A stretch of 34,046 nt of DNA from a bacterium (GTDB taxonomy: Bacteria; Electryoneota; AABM5-125-24; Hatepunaeales; Hatepunaeaceae). Of the stretch, positions 24,225-32,640 are shown piece after piece (the stretch's first letter is position 1; each line of letters begins with the position of its first letter). The notes under the pieces are model-generated. The model searched no databases and was not told where the DNA came from. It worked only from the letters and a program-made list of their open reading frames with translations. The stretch lies in NCBI GenBank assembly GCA_013202285.1, contig JABMRV010000145.1, positions 1-34,046 of the forward strand. Reading direction: 5' to 3'. A program made the position numbers and the translations under genes.

Positions 24225-25313
24225 TTAATCACACCCATAAGACGATTTAATTGTTTTTAGTTCTCCAAAGGTTCTGCGTTTACTAAGAAAATACTGCAGG
24301 ACTATCGAACAGGGGTAGATCCTTAACAGAATCTCGCGCTCAGATAGTATTCTCAACCTCTGAGTGCAAATACGCCCCTTTATAAGATAAGGCATTGAAA
24401 GCCAAAACCAACACCCTGCGCGTGTTACTGCCCATGATCTTTTGAAATCTCCGCAAAAGATCGACCGGATTATTGCGGTAAAATCTAATAATATCCTTGC
24501 GGGGAAAAACCTGATGAGAGATCTGAAACTGTAGTTTCTAAACAACATAGCCAGGCTGTTGCGGTGATTTAAGTACATTTTAGTGAATGATTCCGAGTGT
24601 ATCGTCGCTGCACCGAGGTGTTTTACCACTGCTGAGGGAACAACCAAAATCCTGTGTCCCATCAACTGCAACCGCCACTGCAGATCTATCTCTTCCATGT
24701 GTGCGAAGAACGGTTCTTCGAGTCCACCGGCACTCAGATAGAGATCTCTGCGTATCATCAACGCTGTTCCTGCGCCCCAGAATATGTACCCGCCGTAATC
24801 GTACTGTCCGTTATCATCCTCAACTGTGTCGAATATTCGACCTCGCGCAAATGGGAATCCATAGCGGTCGATTTCGCCGCCGCAGGCGGATGAATAATCG
24901 AACATGCCTGTTTGTTGCAGAGATAGGATCTTGGGTTGACATGCGGCTACAGTGTTATCGTCATCGAGCGCCAGGCTCAAGAGTCGAATAGTGTCAGGGA
25001 GAACAACCGCGTCATTATTCAGCAGAAAGATATATTCTCCGGAAGCAGCTTCCACGCCGCGGTTACAGGCGCCTGCGAAACCAAGCTGGTGCTCGTAGCG
25101 CAGAACACGCAGGTCGGGATATTCTCCAAGAGGTTCATCAGTTACTTTTTCAAAAGAACAATTGTCGATGATGATCGTCTCAAAACTGACTCCTTTAGTA
25201 AGATACAGTGATTTAAGACAATCATCAAGAAGTTTCCGCCCTCCTGCGTGCGGAATTATTGTACTGACTTTCGGGTTCGCTTCCACCCTCACCCTTTTCT
25301 TGAACAGGTACAC
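24225..25313 (-). CDS. GT2 glycosyltransferase (rhamnosyltransferase-like)
   Basis: Protein of 362 residues. The GT2 A-fold domain covers about residues 15-245: VSTIIPHAGG, TIIIDNCSF, LGFAGACNRGVEAASGEYIFLLNNDAV (metal-binding LNND), the GAGTALMIRRDLY region, and FFAHMEEIDLQWRL as the acceptor-side signature. The C-terminal hundred residues are basic with hydrophobic segments and may sit against the inner membrane. This is the WbbL/GT2 type that adds rhamnose or similar sugars to lipid-linked glycans. The start is GTG at 25313 with only a weak purine-rich region upstream; a GTG eight codons later (V9) is an alternative. It begins 14 bases after the DUF2723 gene ends, so it is probably in the same operon. 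Confidence 0.83.
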   Translation of the reverse strand: MYLFKKRVRVEANPKVSTIIPHAGGRKLLDDCLKSLYLTKGVSFETIIIDNCSFEKVTDEPLGEYPDLRVLRYEHQLGFAGACNRGVEAASGEYIFLLNNDAVVLPDTIRLLSLALDDDNTVAACQPKILSLQQTGMFDYSSACGGEIDRYGFPFARGRIFDTVEDDNGQYDYGGYIFWGAGTALMIRRDLYLSAGGLEEPFFAHMEEIDLQWRLQLMGHRILVVPSAVVKHLGAATIHSESFTKMYLNHRNSLAMLFRNYSFRSLIRFFPARILLDFTAIIRSIFCGDFKRSWAVTRAGCWFWLSMPYLIKGRICTQRLRILSEREILLRIYPCSIVLQYFLSKRRTFGELKTIKSSYGCD

Positions 25314-25327
25314 AGACCCGTTCGCCT

Positions 25328-28207
25328 TTACTTCAAGGCTGTATCGTTTGTTAACTTCGCCAGATTATCACGTCTCTGCATCATCCACCGGTCATCAGGA
25401 TGTGATGCGAGCCATGATTCAGCCATCTCCAGACCTCGCCTGAAGTCACCGGTACGCTGGTTGTAGTCGATCATACCCCGATAGGCTTCCATGTCTTCTG
25501 GATTAGCCTGTATCATTGGTTCATATATCGAGAATGCCATCTCGTTGAGACCTAACATCAGCGCCTGAACGGCGATTTGAAGTTGTGCGGGGCGGCTGTT
25601 GTCAAGTTTCAGGTAGTTCTGAAGGATGCCAGCTATATAGCTTGTATCATCAGAGAACTGAATCCAGGTGTAAGCGATGCGTTGAACGTTATTCAACGAT
25701 GGATCGACTGACAGCGATCTATTGAACAGCTCTCTTGCTTTCCATTCTTCACCGGCTTCAGAGAGGTAGTAAACGCCGTATTCAAACGAATTCTGGACAG
25801 TGAGATCATCTCGAACAGCTATTTGGTCGAGACGCCTGATCATTTCATCCCGATGACCGAGCCGGGCATAAAGCCTGCCGATCTGCAGGTTTATTATATC
25901 ATGCCGGACCGGTATCACTTCATCAGGCATTATATCTTTCATAAAATCAAGAGTAGTCAGAGACTTTTCTCGCGGATTCAATTCCTCAAATTTCTCAATT
26001 CGTTCCGCCAGCGAGAGAGTTCGTTCAACGGGGATGCTTTTATCCATCATCCCAGCTTTTTCCGCCTCATTCAGGTAGTGAAGAGCCAAACGGAGAAGTC
26101 CCTGACGATAATTACCCAGAAGTTTAATTATATTTGCGTTATAATAAATGTCAGGATTATTGATATTCCTGTACTTGTAATTTTGCATCAGGTTTCGTGC
26201 CATTAGGTCCGAATCGATGATATCGGTGGGAGTCGGCGTCAGTCTGAATGCCAGTCCTTCCATTTTTAAGTAGTTCTTTGAAGTATCGATTTCGTTCCGC
26301 AGACCGATAAGGTTCTGTTCGGATACTGTAACCGCAAAATAGATCGGTTTTCTCCAATTATTTGCCACGAGTGTGTTGAGTATCATTATATCCTGGACAC
26401 GCAGGAAGTGTTCAAGTTGACCTTGCGGACCAACCGGATAGGAAATAGTGCCCGGAACTTCCCATGTCATGGGTGGATCATCCGGGGATGCGCCTCCGAG
26501 TTTAACCTTCCGAATCTGCTGCCAGCGGCGTTCAATCAGACCGGTATAGTCGCGAGACTCGATCACATTTTCTATATATGCATCTGTCAACTTGGCGGGC
26601 AAGGGAACTTTGGGTTCCTTGTCACGTATCTGCTTGATGAACCAGCCTGTATTGAAAAGGCTGAGGTTTACGACCCTGACATCCGTCCTTACATTCTCCA
26701 CAGTCTGCAGATACCAGAGTGGAAATGTATCATTATCGCCGTTGGTGAAAAGAATCGCATCTTTCTCGCATGTCGTCAGCAGGTTGTAGGAATAATCCCA
26801 GGCGACGTAATTACCGGCGCGCGAATGGGATTTGTAGTTCAAGGCGAACATGTTGACCGGAACGAGTAATAGACCGGCTCCGGTCAGAATCCACGCGATA
26901 GCCCCTGGCGCCAGACTCTTGAAAGCCTTTCCCGCCCATTCGACGAGAGCGATCGCCCCGACGCCGATCCAGATAGCGAAGGCGAAGTACGACCCCACGT
27001 AAGCGTAATCCCGTTCGCGTGGCTGCGGATCGTCCTGGTTCAAGTACATGACAACAGCTAATCCGGTCATTATAAACAGCACCAGTACGACGAAAGCGCC
27101 CCTGCGATCACGGTAGAAGTGATGAACTGCTCCGATCAATCCGATAAATAAAGGAGCGATGTAGAATAAGCCCTGTCCGAGATTCCAGGCATATTGCCAG
27201 TTAAAATACCTGATATACATCTTGTTAATCTGATATGACCAGAAGGGAGCCTTACGGTCAAACATGGTGGCAAACAGACTTTCCGAACCGTACTGCTCTC
27301 GATTCAGATAGGCGAGCAGCTTCTTCCATGTCTCCGGGTTGTTCTCGTCGAGGAACGGATCGAGACCGGAACGGATCATTATCAGTATGTATGTGGAATA
27401 GCCGAGTATTACCAGCAGGATGGCGATGGTAAACAGTGCGGGCCAGCGATAGTCTTTCTTTACAAATACAATAGAGAGAATAACCAGGAATACCAATATC
27501 ACAACAACCGTCCAGATGTTGGTCTTTTCGATGATCGTAGGCAGTCCCTGGACGATACCCGGATAGATGGCAAAGATGATGGCTGCTCCGATGAAACCGG
27601 TCAACAGGAATGTCGGAACAGTAATAGTGGTCTTCCTGAATGCTACGATATATGTAACTGACATCAGCGCCAGGATATTCAGCAGATGCACTCCGCATGA
27701 TAAACCGATGATGTAAAAGATAAACAGCAGGATACGATTGCCAGCGGGTGTGCGCGCCGAGTCAATCCAGCGGAGCGCCAGGTAGAATACCAGCGCTGTA
27801 AAGAACATACTGACGGCGTAAACCTCTGCCTCGACAGCGTTGAACCAGAAGCTGTGAGAGAAGGCGAAAGCTAATGCACCGACTGCGGCGCCGCCATAGA
27901 CTGTGATCATATCAACGGTGGACTCTTCCTTGGAGCGCCAGAGTCGCGCCATTCTTACGATGCAGAGGTAGAGCAGCATTACCGTTATGGCGGAGAGTAT
28001 CACTGAAATTAAGTTTACCCTGTGTCCTATGTTCTCCACGAGAGGCAGCATGGAGAAGAGCCTGCCGATCAACAGGTAAAGTGGAGCGCCGGGCGGATGC
28101 GGCACACCGACAGTGTAAGATGCAGCGATAAATTCACCGCAATCCCAGAAACTGGTGGTAGGTGCAACTGTACTTAAGTAAACAGTCAGGGCGATGATGA
28201 ATATCAC
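25328..28207 (-). CDS. DUF2723 GT-C-type protein (O-mannosyltransferase-like) with TPR-like tail
   Basis: Membrane protein of 959 residues from the GTG at 28207. The signature SFWDCGEFIAASYTVGVPHPPGA... at residues 19 onward defines DUF2723, a GT-C superfamily related to protein O-mannosyltransferases and eukaryotic TMEM260; Asp22 and Glu25 lie in the first periplasmic loop, where GT-C enzymes keep catalytic acids. About ten transmembrane helices span residues 1-470, and a soluble half follows with TPR-like helices (YYLSEAGEEWKARELFNRSL). The GTG start cuts into the first helix: in-frame sequence upstream (KLTVNRIVAA) continues the helix and resembles family N-termini. No ATG, GTG or TTG exists upstream to the stop at 28301. 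AAGGA lies eight bases before an ATC at 28240, a possible true start. Likely uses polyprenyl-phosphate sugars on the periplasmic side. Confidence 0.85.
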   Translation of the reverse strand: MIFIIALTVYLSTVAPTTSFWDCGEFIAASYTVGVPHPPGAPLYLLIGRLFSMLPLVENIGHRVNLISVILSAITVMLLYLCIVRMARLWRSKEESTVDMITVYGGAAVGALAFAFSHSFWFNAVEAEVYAVSMFFTALVFYLALRWIDSARTPAGNRILLFIFYIIGLSCGVHLLNILALMSVTYIVAFRKTTITVPTFLLTGFIGAAIIFAIYPGIVQGLPTIIEKTNIWTVVVILVFLVILSIVFVKKDYRWPALFTIAILLVILGYSTYILIMIRSGLDPFLDENNPETWKKLLAYLNREQYGSESLFATMFDRKAPFWSYQINKMYIRYFNWQYAWNLGQGLFYIAPLFIGLIGAVHHFYRDRRGAFVVLVLFIMTGLAVVMYLNQDDPQPRERDYAYVGSYFAFAIWIGVGAIALVEWAGKAFKSLAPGAIAWILTGAGLLLVPVNMFALNYKSHSRAGNYVAWDYSYNLLTTCEKDAILFTNGDNDTFPLWYLQTVENVRTDVRVVNLSLFNTGWFIKQIRDKEPKVPLPAKLTDAYIENVIESRDYTGLIERRWQQIRKVKLGGASPDDPPMTWEVPGTISYPVGPQGQLEHFLRVQDIMILNTLVANNWRKPIYFAVTVSEQNLIGLRNEIDTSKNYLKMEGLAFRLTPTPTDIIDSDLMARNLMQNYKYRNINNPDIYYNANIIKLLGNYRQGLLRLALHYLNEAEKAGMMDKSIPVERTLSLAERIEKFEELNPREKSLTTLDFMKDIMPDEVIPVRHDIINLQIGRLYARLGHRDEMIRRLDQIAVRDDLTVQNSFEYGVYYLSEAGEEWKARELFNRSLSVDPSLNNVQRIAYTWIQFSDDTSYIAGILQNYLKLDNSRPAQLQIAVQALMLGLNEMAFSIYEPMIQANPEDMEAYRGMIDYNQRTGDFRRGLEMAESWLASHPDDRWMMQRRDNLAKLTNDTALK

Positions 28208-28306
28208 CGCGGCAACAATGCGGTTAACGGTCAGCTTGATGCTTGATTTCCTTGAGATTTGTATTGTTATACAATGAATAGACTTATGTTTTGTACAGTT
28301 TTAAAT

Positions 28307-28330
28307 CCCCTCGACCGCAAGGGATCGGGG
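28307..28330 (-). repeat. Dispersed palindrome with AGGGATCGGGG core
   Basis: Imperfect inverted repeat starting CCCC and ending GGGG in the gap between the first-listed pilin-like gene and the DUF2723 gene. The 11 bases AGGGATCGGGG recur at 32892-32902, in front of rmlB, inside a similar imperfect hairpin. No T-run follows on the minus strand. Confidence 0.45.
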
Positions 28331-28342
28331 CTACTTGTTATG

Positions 28343-28759
28343 TTAATCAGAGGTGGAACCGTAACCGGAAAACTCCCCGGTCCAAACATCGTATAATACA
28401 ATTTTCCCGATTCCTCCCTTCATCCTTACAGTCGAGATTGCTTCAATCTGGACGATCGGGTCCCTTCCGATCAGTGAGAATTCCCACTGACGCATGATTC
28501 CCTCATCTATCTCAAAATACTCAAACTCTTCAAGTTCATCGACTGAGTCGGGATAATCTCCGTTGTTTTCCTGCAGGAACATCTCCACCGAATTGACAAT
28601 AATACCGATGGCTGCCTGTGCATCTGAAGCTCTCGCACTTTCAATATAATGAATGTAAATCGGTATTGAAATTGCAGCCAGAATAAGGACGATTACCACA
28701 GCTACAAATATCTCGATGATTGTAAAACCATTGTCCCGACGTTTGAATCTGGAAAGCAT
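28343..28759 (-). CDS. Type IV pilin-like/pseudopilin protein, copy 2
   Basis: Protein of 138 residues. The prepilin leader MLSRFKRRDNG is followed by FTIIEIFVAVVIVLILAAISIPIYI, the N-methylation and hydrophobic alpha-1 segment with Glu at +5. Cleavage is expected between the Gly and Phe by the PilD-type prepilin peptidase. The C-terminal part is a short globular domain with GGIGKIVLYDVWTGEFSGYG near the end and no cysteine pair. I chose the ATG at 28759: GGAGG lies six bases before it, while the TTG two codons upstream abuts the GGAGG. It is a close paralogue of the gene at 28841, 81 bases away. It could be a pilin or a type II secretion pseudopilin; the adjacent PilT-like gene favours a pilus. 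Confidence 0.87.
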   Translation of the reverse strand: MLSRFKRRDNGFTIIEIFVAVVIVLILAAISIPIYIHYIESARASDAQAAIGIIVNSVEMFLQENNGDYPDSVDELEEFEYFEIDEGIMRQWEFSLIGRDPIVQIEAISTVRMKGGIGKIVLYDVWTGEFSGYGSTSD

Positions 28760-28840
28760 CTTCAACCTCCAATAATGATTATTTCATTTGGGTTTCAACT
28801 GCACTTATAACGTTTCTTCAAACCTGGAGGATCGGATATC

Positions 28841-29254
28841 CTAATCAGATGGGAAACCGTAACCTGTAAACTCTCCTGACTTAACATCGTATTGTATTTC
28901 TTTCCCGGCTCCTCCCTTCATCGCCGAAGTCGAGATTGCGCTAATCTTGAAGATCGGGTTCAACCCGAACATCCTGAATTCCCAAAGTAGTTTGATATTC
29001 TCTTCAAGCTCAAGATAAGAAAGCTCTTCTAATCTGCTTATCGAAATGGGATCTTCTTTATAATCCTGTCGATACATCTTTGCTGAATTGTAAATACTGG
29101 TGATGGCTGCCTTTGCATCTGAAGCTTTTGCACTTTCAGTGTACTGAATGTACATCGGTATTGTAACCGCAGCCAGAATTGCGGCGATTATCACAACTAC
29201 CAGTATCTCGATAATCGTAAAACCACTGTCCTTACGTTTGAATCTGAAAAGCAT
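28841..29254 (-). CDS. Type IV pilin-like/pseudopilin protein, copy 1
   Basis: Protein of 137 residues, starting MLFRFKRKDSG and then FTIIEILVVVIIAAILAAVTIPMYI, with prepilin cleavage at Gly-Phe and Glu at +5. The helix-to-globule junction (YTESAKASDAKAAITSIYNSAKMYRQD) matches that of its neighbour (YIESARASDAQAAIGIIVNSVEMFLQE), and both end with GEF.GYG..SD. The genes are therefore a tandem duplication. The ATG at 29254 has GGAGG at six-base spacing. The ribosome-binding regions of the two copies are nearly identical (GGAGGTTGAAGATGC in both). The PilT-like gene ends 376 bases upstream. Confidence 0.88.
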   Translation of the reverse strand: MLFRFKRKDSGFTIIEILVVVIIAAILAAVTIPMYIQYTESAKASDAKAAITSIYNSAKMYRQDYKEDPISISRLEELSYLELEENIKLLWEFRMFGLNPIFKISAISTSAMKGGAGKEIQYDVKSGEFTGYGFPSD

Positions 29255-29260
29255 CTTCAA

Positions 29261-29629
29261 CCTCCAATTATGATTCGTGATTTTTGATTCAGGATTTTTG
29301 CTTCATCCTTCATCCTTCATCCCTTAAAGCCACCGGACGTTCATTAATCCATTCCACTTTTATGTTTAACCACAGAGCTGGTTTTCATGCTATCAGTATT
29401 ATAGAAGATCGCGTGTGGCACATCCACACTTCCGTGAGGGCAGTCCCGAATTACTCGGGATTGCAAGTAATGTTTCAAACTGCTGTTGTTTATCTTGAAA
29501 TCAGCCGTCGGGTTGACCACCGTCGAAAGAATAATCGTTTGTGTTATCACAATAAAGTTATCGTTTCTTTATTGAAAATGCAAGAGAACCGCTTGATAAG
29601 CACTCCTTTCATGCATTTTCCTTGGAGCA
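29261..29629. other. Gap between PilT-like and pilin-like genes, palindromes only
   Basis: I see no gene here. The stretch holds tandem CATCCTT units near 29307-29325, a short hairpin GTGTGG/CCACAC (29413-29429), a hairpin TCCCGA/TCGGGA with loop ATTAC (29444-29460), and a wider inverted repeat GAAAATGCA/TGCATTTTC (29574-29582 with 29612-29620). The last lies just after the PilT-like stop but lacks a typical terminator tail. Confidence 0.5.
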
Positions 29630-30727
29630 TTATTCCTCAAACATCAGGTTCCGCTTCAGGTTTGTGGGACTGGTGGCTGCAGCCATTGCAGTTTCCAGCG
29701 AAATAATCTTATTCTTATACAGTTCGATGAGATGCTGGTCGAAGGTTTGCATCCTGTATGGAGTTACACCCTGCTCGATAAGATCGCTGAGACCGCGGGG
29801 ATCTGCGGAAAGTATCCGCTCCTGGATTGAGACAGTCGATCTCATTATCTCGATAGCGGCAATCCTCCCGTCACTGTCTGAACGCGGTACGAGACGCTGG
29901 GATATGATGGCGCGCATTGTTTCAGCGAGTCTCAGCCTGATTGATGACTGTTCCGAGCTGCTGAAGACGCCGAGCAGTCTTTCAATTGTGCTGACTGCAT
30001 CCCTGGTATGTACGGTACTGAAGACGGTATGTCCGGTTTCGGAAGCTTTGATGGCTATCTCAATGGTCGCACGGTCACGCATTTCGCCGACCATGATAAT
30101 GTCCGGATCCTGCCTGAGCGCCGAACGGAGCGCGGTGGCGAAAGATTTTGTATCAGAGCCCACCTCACGTTGAGAAATAGATGACATATCATCACGTATC
30201 AGGTGCTCAATCGGATCTTCAATGGTTACTATCTTTCGCGCCTGAATGTGATTGACATGATCGAGCATTGCTGCAAGTGTGGTGGATTTTCCACTTCCGG
30301 TTGCTCCGGTTATGAGTATCAGTCCGCGGGGTTCAAGAGCGATATCCTTCAGAACTTCTGGCATTTGAAGTTTATCGATATTAAGGATCTCAGATGAGAT
30401 TGCGCGCAGTGTCAGCGCCAGTGTACCACGCTGACGGTAGATATTAACACGGAATCTTCCCACGCCGGGTTGTGAATAGGACGCATCGAAATCGGTTATA
30501 CTGTCGAGGTCGTCTATATCAATTGTAGAACCGTATCTTGAACCGACCTGTTCGAGAATTCGGCGGACGATCATCTCGACGTCGGGGCTGCGCATTCCCT
30601 CTTCCATTACAGGAATAAGATCATCGTCCTCCCTGACCATGCACGGTGAACCGACCTTGATATGTAAATCGGAAGCGCCGGATTTAACGGTGGCTTCAAG
30701 GAGCGATTCGAAGAATTGAATATCCAT
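29630..30727 (-). CDS. pilT: PilT/PilU-family pilus ATPase
   Basis: Secretion-type hexameric ATPase of 365 residues that powers pilus retraction in the cytoplasm. N-terminal domain SGASDLHIKVGSPC is typical of PilT. Walker A GATGSGKST is at residues 141-149, then TIEDPIEH as the Asp box, LRQDPDIIMVGEMRD as Walker B, and TGHTVFSTVHTRDA as the His box. GMQTFDQ-like RMQTFDQHLIELY follows. The C-terminal AIRNLIRE motif required for retraction in PilT is replaced by SIQERILS, so a PilU-like accessory role is possible. I moved the start to the ATG at 30727, which has GGAGG five bases upstream; the ATG at 30739 overlaps that very ribosome binding site. Both pilin-like genes lie downstream in the same direction. 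Confidence 0.88.
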   Translation of the reverse strand: MDIQFFESLLEATVKSGASDLHIKVGSPCMVREDDDLIPVMEEGMRSPDVEMIVRRILEQVGSRYGSTIDIDDLDSITDFDASYSQPGVGRFRVNIYRQRGTLALTLRAISSEILNIDKLQMPEVLKDIALEPRGLILITGATGSGKSTTLAAMLDHVNHIQARKIVTIEDPIEHLIRDDMSSISQREVGSDTKSFATALRSALRQDPDIIMVGEMRDRATIEIAIKASETGHTVFSTVHTRDAVSTIERLLGVFSSSEQSSIRLRLAETMRAIISQRLVPRSDSDGRIAAIEIMRSTVSIQERILSADPRGLSDLIEQGVTPYRMQTFDQHLIELYKNKIISLETAMAAATSPTNLKRNLMFEE

Positions 30728-30755
30728 CGGGACCTCCATATTACCTGAAAGTTAT

Positions 30756-30785
30756 ATTATAGTCAAATTACTCAGCATTTCTCAA
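30756..30785 (-). promoter_or_regulatory. Promoter of the PilT-like gene
   Basis: Minus-strand TTGAGA (30785-30780), an 18-base spacer and a perfect TATAAT (30761-30756). The -10 lies 29 bases before the chosen start codon, leaving space for a short leader that ends in GGAGG. Judged against the Escherichia coli-type consensus. Confidence 0.55.
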
Positions 30786-30968
30786 GTAAAATTCTCACTT
30801 TTAACAGTTAGTTCACCTTGAAACAGTCAGAATTTGCATAATAATTTCAACTTGTGCGCTATATCACAGGAACTCAGAGAATATGTGTTATATTTACAAT
30901 GATTGAGTGTGTCGATTGTTTCGGTTTTTGTCTGTATCTCTATATTGTCACAACATAAGGGGGTTGAT

Positions 30969-32582
30969 ATGATAAAGGTTAGGCAGCACACAACTTTTCT
31001 TTTACTGGTTTGCATCGTTTCACTGTTTGCTGTATCGATGATCCGAGCGAACCACGTCATCGTAATAGATGCACTTACTTTCAACGAAGAACCGGTGCTG
31101 GATGGTTGGGAGATCGGTGTCTTTACCGAAGATAATATATTAGCCGGTGCCGTGGTATGGCGGGAAGATGCCGATGTTGAGCTTGTTGCGCAGGCTGACG
31201 ACCCTGAGACTGAAGAGGTCGATGGCTTTGTCAACGGCGAGCAGATGGAATTCCGACTCTGGGATCCGGATGCAGACGAAGTATATAATGCCGAGCCGGA
31301 ATTCATCGAAGGACCGGATGTATGGGTCAACGACGGTGTCTCGTTAGCGCGCATACATGGCTATAGTCTGGTTGAGCTGACGATTCACCTTGAAGATGGG
31401 TGGAATATGATCTCGTTTAATGTCCGTCCGTTGTGGGAATACTACCACGATAATCCGTTCTGGCTCTCGATCAACGATGTGGTCGATCTGTTCAGGGAGG
31501 GTGAACATAACCATCTGTACGTTTTGAAGGATGAACGGGGTGATTTCTGTGTTCCTAATTGGGGTTTCTTCGGTTTAGACTATTGGAACCTGCTGGAGGG
31601 TTATCTTGTTTGTGTATATGAAGAAATGGAAATTACCATTGTTGGCGTACCGATACACCCCCAGACCGAGATCGAACTCGAAGCGAGCTGGAACCTTATC
31701 GCATACTTGCCGGATTACGACCTGGACGCAAGTTACCCTGATTTCTACGTTCTTTCATCCATAATTGACCATGTTTTCATAGCCAAAGACGGCGATGGTA
31801 ATTTCATGTCACCTTGGGGCGTGGGCATGCCGCCGTGGACGCCCGGACAGGGTTACCAGGTCCTCGTCGATGAGGCTGTAGTCCTGGTCTATCCAGGTGA
31901 GTGGGAAGAGAACGCCAGAGTTGCCGTACCTATTGTTGAGAGCCCCAAACACAATTATCACTGGACGTCACCGGCACCAACCGGAGACAATATGAGCTTA
32001 TTTGTGACATCGGTGACAGGACTTGATGTCGAAGATGGTGATCAGATCGCCGCTTTCAGCACTCAATCCGGCAAACTTGTCGGTGTAGGCAGCGTTTACG
32101 ACGGCAGATGCGGGCTTGCAGTCTGGGGTGATGACGTGCATACCGGTGATATGGTCGAGGGTTTGCAGAGTGACGAGGAGTTTGAACTTAGGCTCTGGGA
32201 TGAAGATAACAGAATGGAAATCGGTCTAAAGAAGGAGTTGTTCAAACAGGGATCAAACCTGAGATATGAGACGAACAGCTTTGTGGCGCTCGATGTCTCC
32301 GCAGAAGTAGTGATACCGGATGAATACTATCTCTCGCATAGTTATCCCAATCCGTTCAATGCCGTTACGAGAATGTCATACGGTCTGCCGGAAGAGGCGT
32401 ATATATCCATTTGCGTCTATGATGTCACCGGACGTATAGTTGCCGTACTGGTTGACGCTGAGCATAAGGCTGGCAGGCATACGATAACCTGGGACGGCGG
32501 GGACGTTTCATCCGGAGTTTACCTTTTCAGAATGGATGCCACCGGTTTCAGCTTTACCCGTAAGGTGATACTTGCGAGGTAG
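30969..32582 (+). CDS. Secreted T9SS cargo protein with duplicated domains
   Basis: Protein of 537 residues with a signal peptide (FLLLVCIVSLFAVSMIRA). It is built from nested repeats. A domain at about 46-135 (GWEIGVF...LWDPDADE) recurs at about 356-442 (GDQIAAF...LWDEDN). Between them lie two copies of another unit (about 143-226 and 238-309), each starting W(N)(M/L)I and holding H.(Y/F)(V/I).KD..G.F and a GY segment. A T9SS sorting domain covers about 457-537 (YPNPFNAV, VYDVTGRIV, WDGGDVSSGVYLFRM, ending KVILAR). The protein should be exported and processed at the surface. I cannot assign an activity. The ATG at 30969 is preceded by AAGGGGG; a longer in-frame ATG at 30903 would spoil the signal peptide. 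A strong terminator follows. Confidence 0.85.
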   Translation: MIKVRQHTTFLLLVCIVSLFAVSMIRANHVIVIDALTFNEEPVLDGWEIGVFTEDNILAGAVVWREDADVELVAQADDPETEEVDGFVNGEQMEFRLWDPDADEVYNAEPEFIEGPDVWVNDGVSLARIHGYSLVELTIHLEDGWNMISFNVRPLWEYYHDNPFWLSINDVVDLFREGEHNHLYVLKDERGDFCVPNWGFFGLDYWNLLEGYLVCVYEEMEITIVGVPIHPQTEIELEASWNLIAYLPDYDLDASYPDFYVLSSIIDHVFIAKDGDGNFMSPWGVGMPPWTPGQGYQVLVDEAVVLVYPGEWEENARVAVPIVESPKHNYHWTSPAPTGDNMSLFVTSVTGLDVEDGDQIAAFSTQSGKLVGVGSVYDGRCGLAVWGDDVHTGDMVEGLQSDEEFELRLWDEDNRMEIGLKKELFKQGSNLRYETNSFVALDVSAEVVIPDEYYLSHSYPNPFNAVTRMSYGLPEEAYISICVYDVTGRIVAVLVDAEHKAGRHTITWDGGDVSSGVYLFRMDATGFSFTRKVILAR

Positions 32583-32608
32583 TTTGAATGTGACTTACTG
32601 ATTTTCAG

Positions 32609-32640
32609 AGCCCGTCCCGATGTTTCGGGGCGGGCTTTTT
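32609..32640 (+). terminator. Intrinsic terminator of the T9SS cargo gene
   Basis: A 12-bp stem AGCCCGTCCCGA pairs with TCGGGGCGGGCT (one mismatch) across a four-base TGTT loop, followed by five T residues. It is 27 bases after the stop codon at 32582. Confidence 0.88.

Noticed and set aside
29261-29629. A gene remnant between the PilT-like and pilin-like genes
   Set aside because: Short open frames on both strands have no recognisable motif, ribosome binding site or similarity to the neighbours.
30903-30968. An upstream start (ATG 30903) for the T9SS cargo gene
   Set aside because: It adds a second hydrophobic stretch in front of a normal signal peptide, and AAGGGGG precedes the ATG at 30969.
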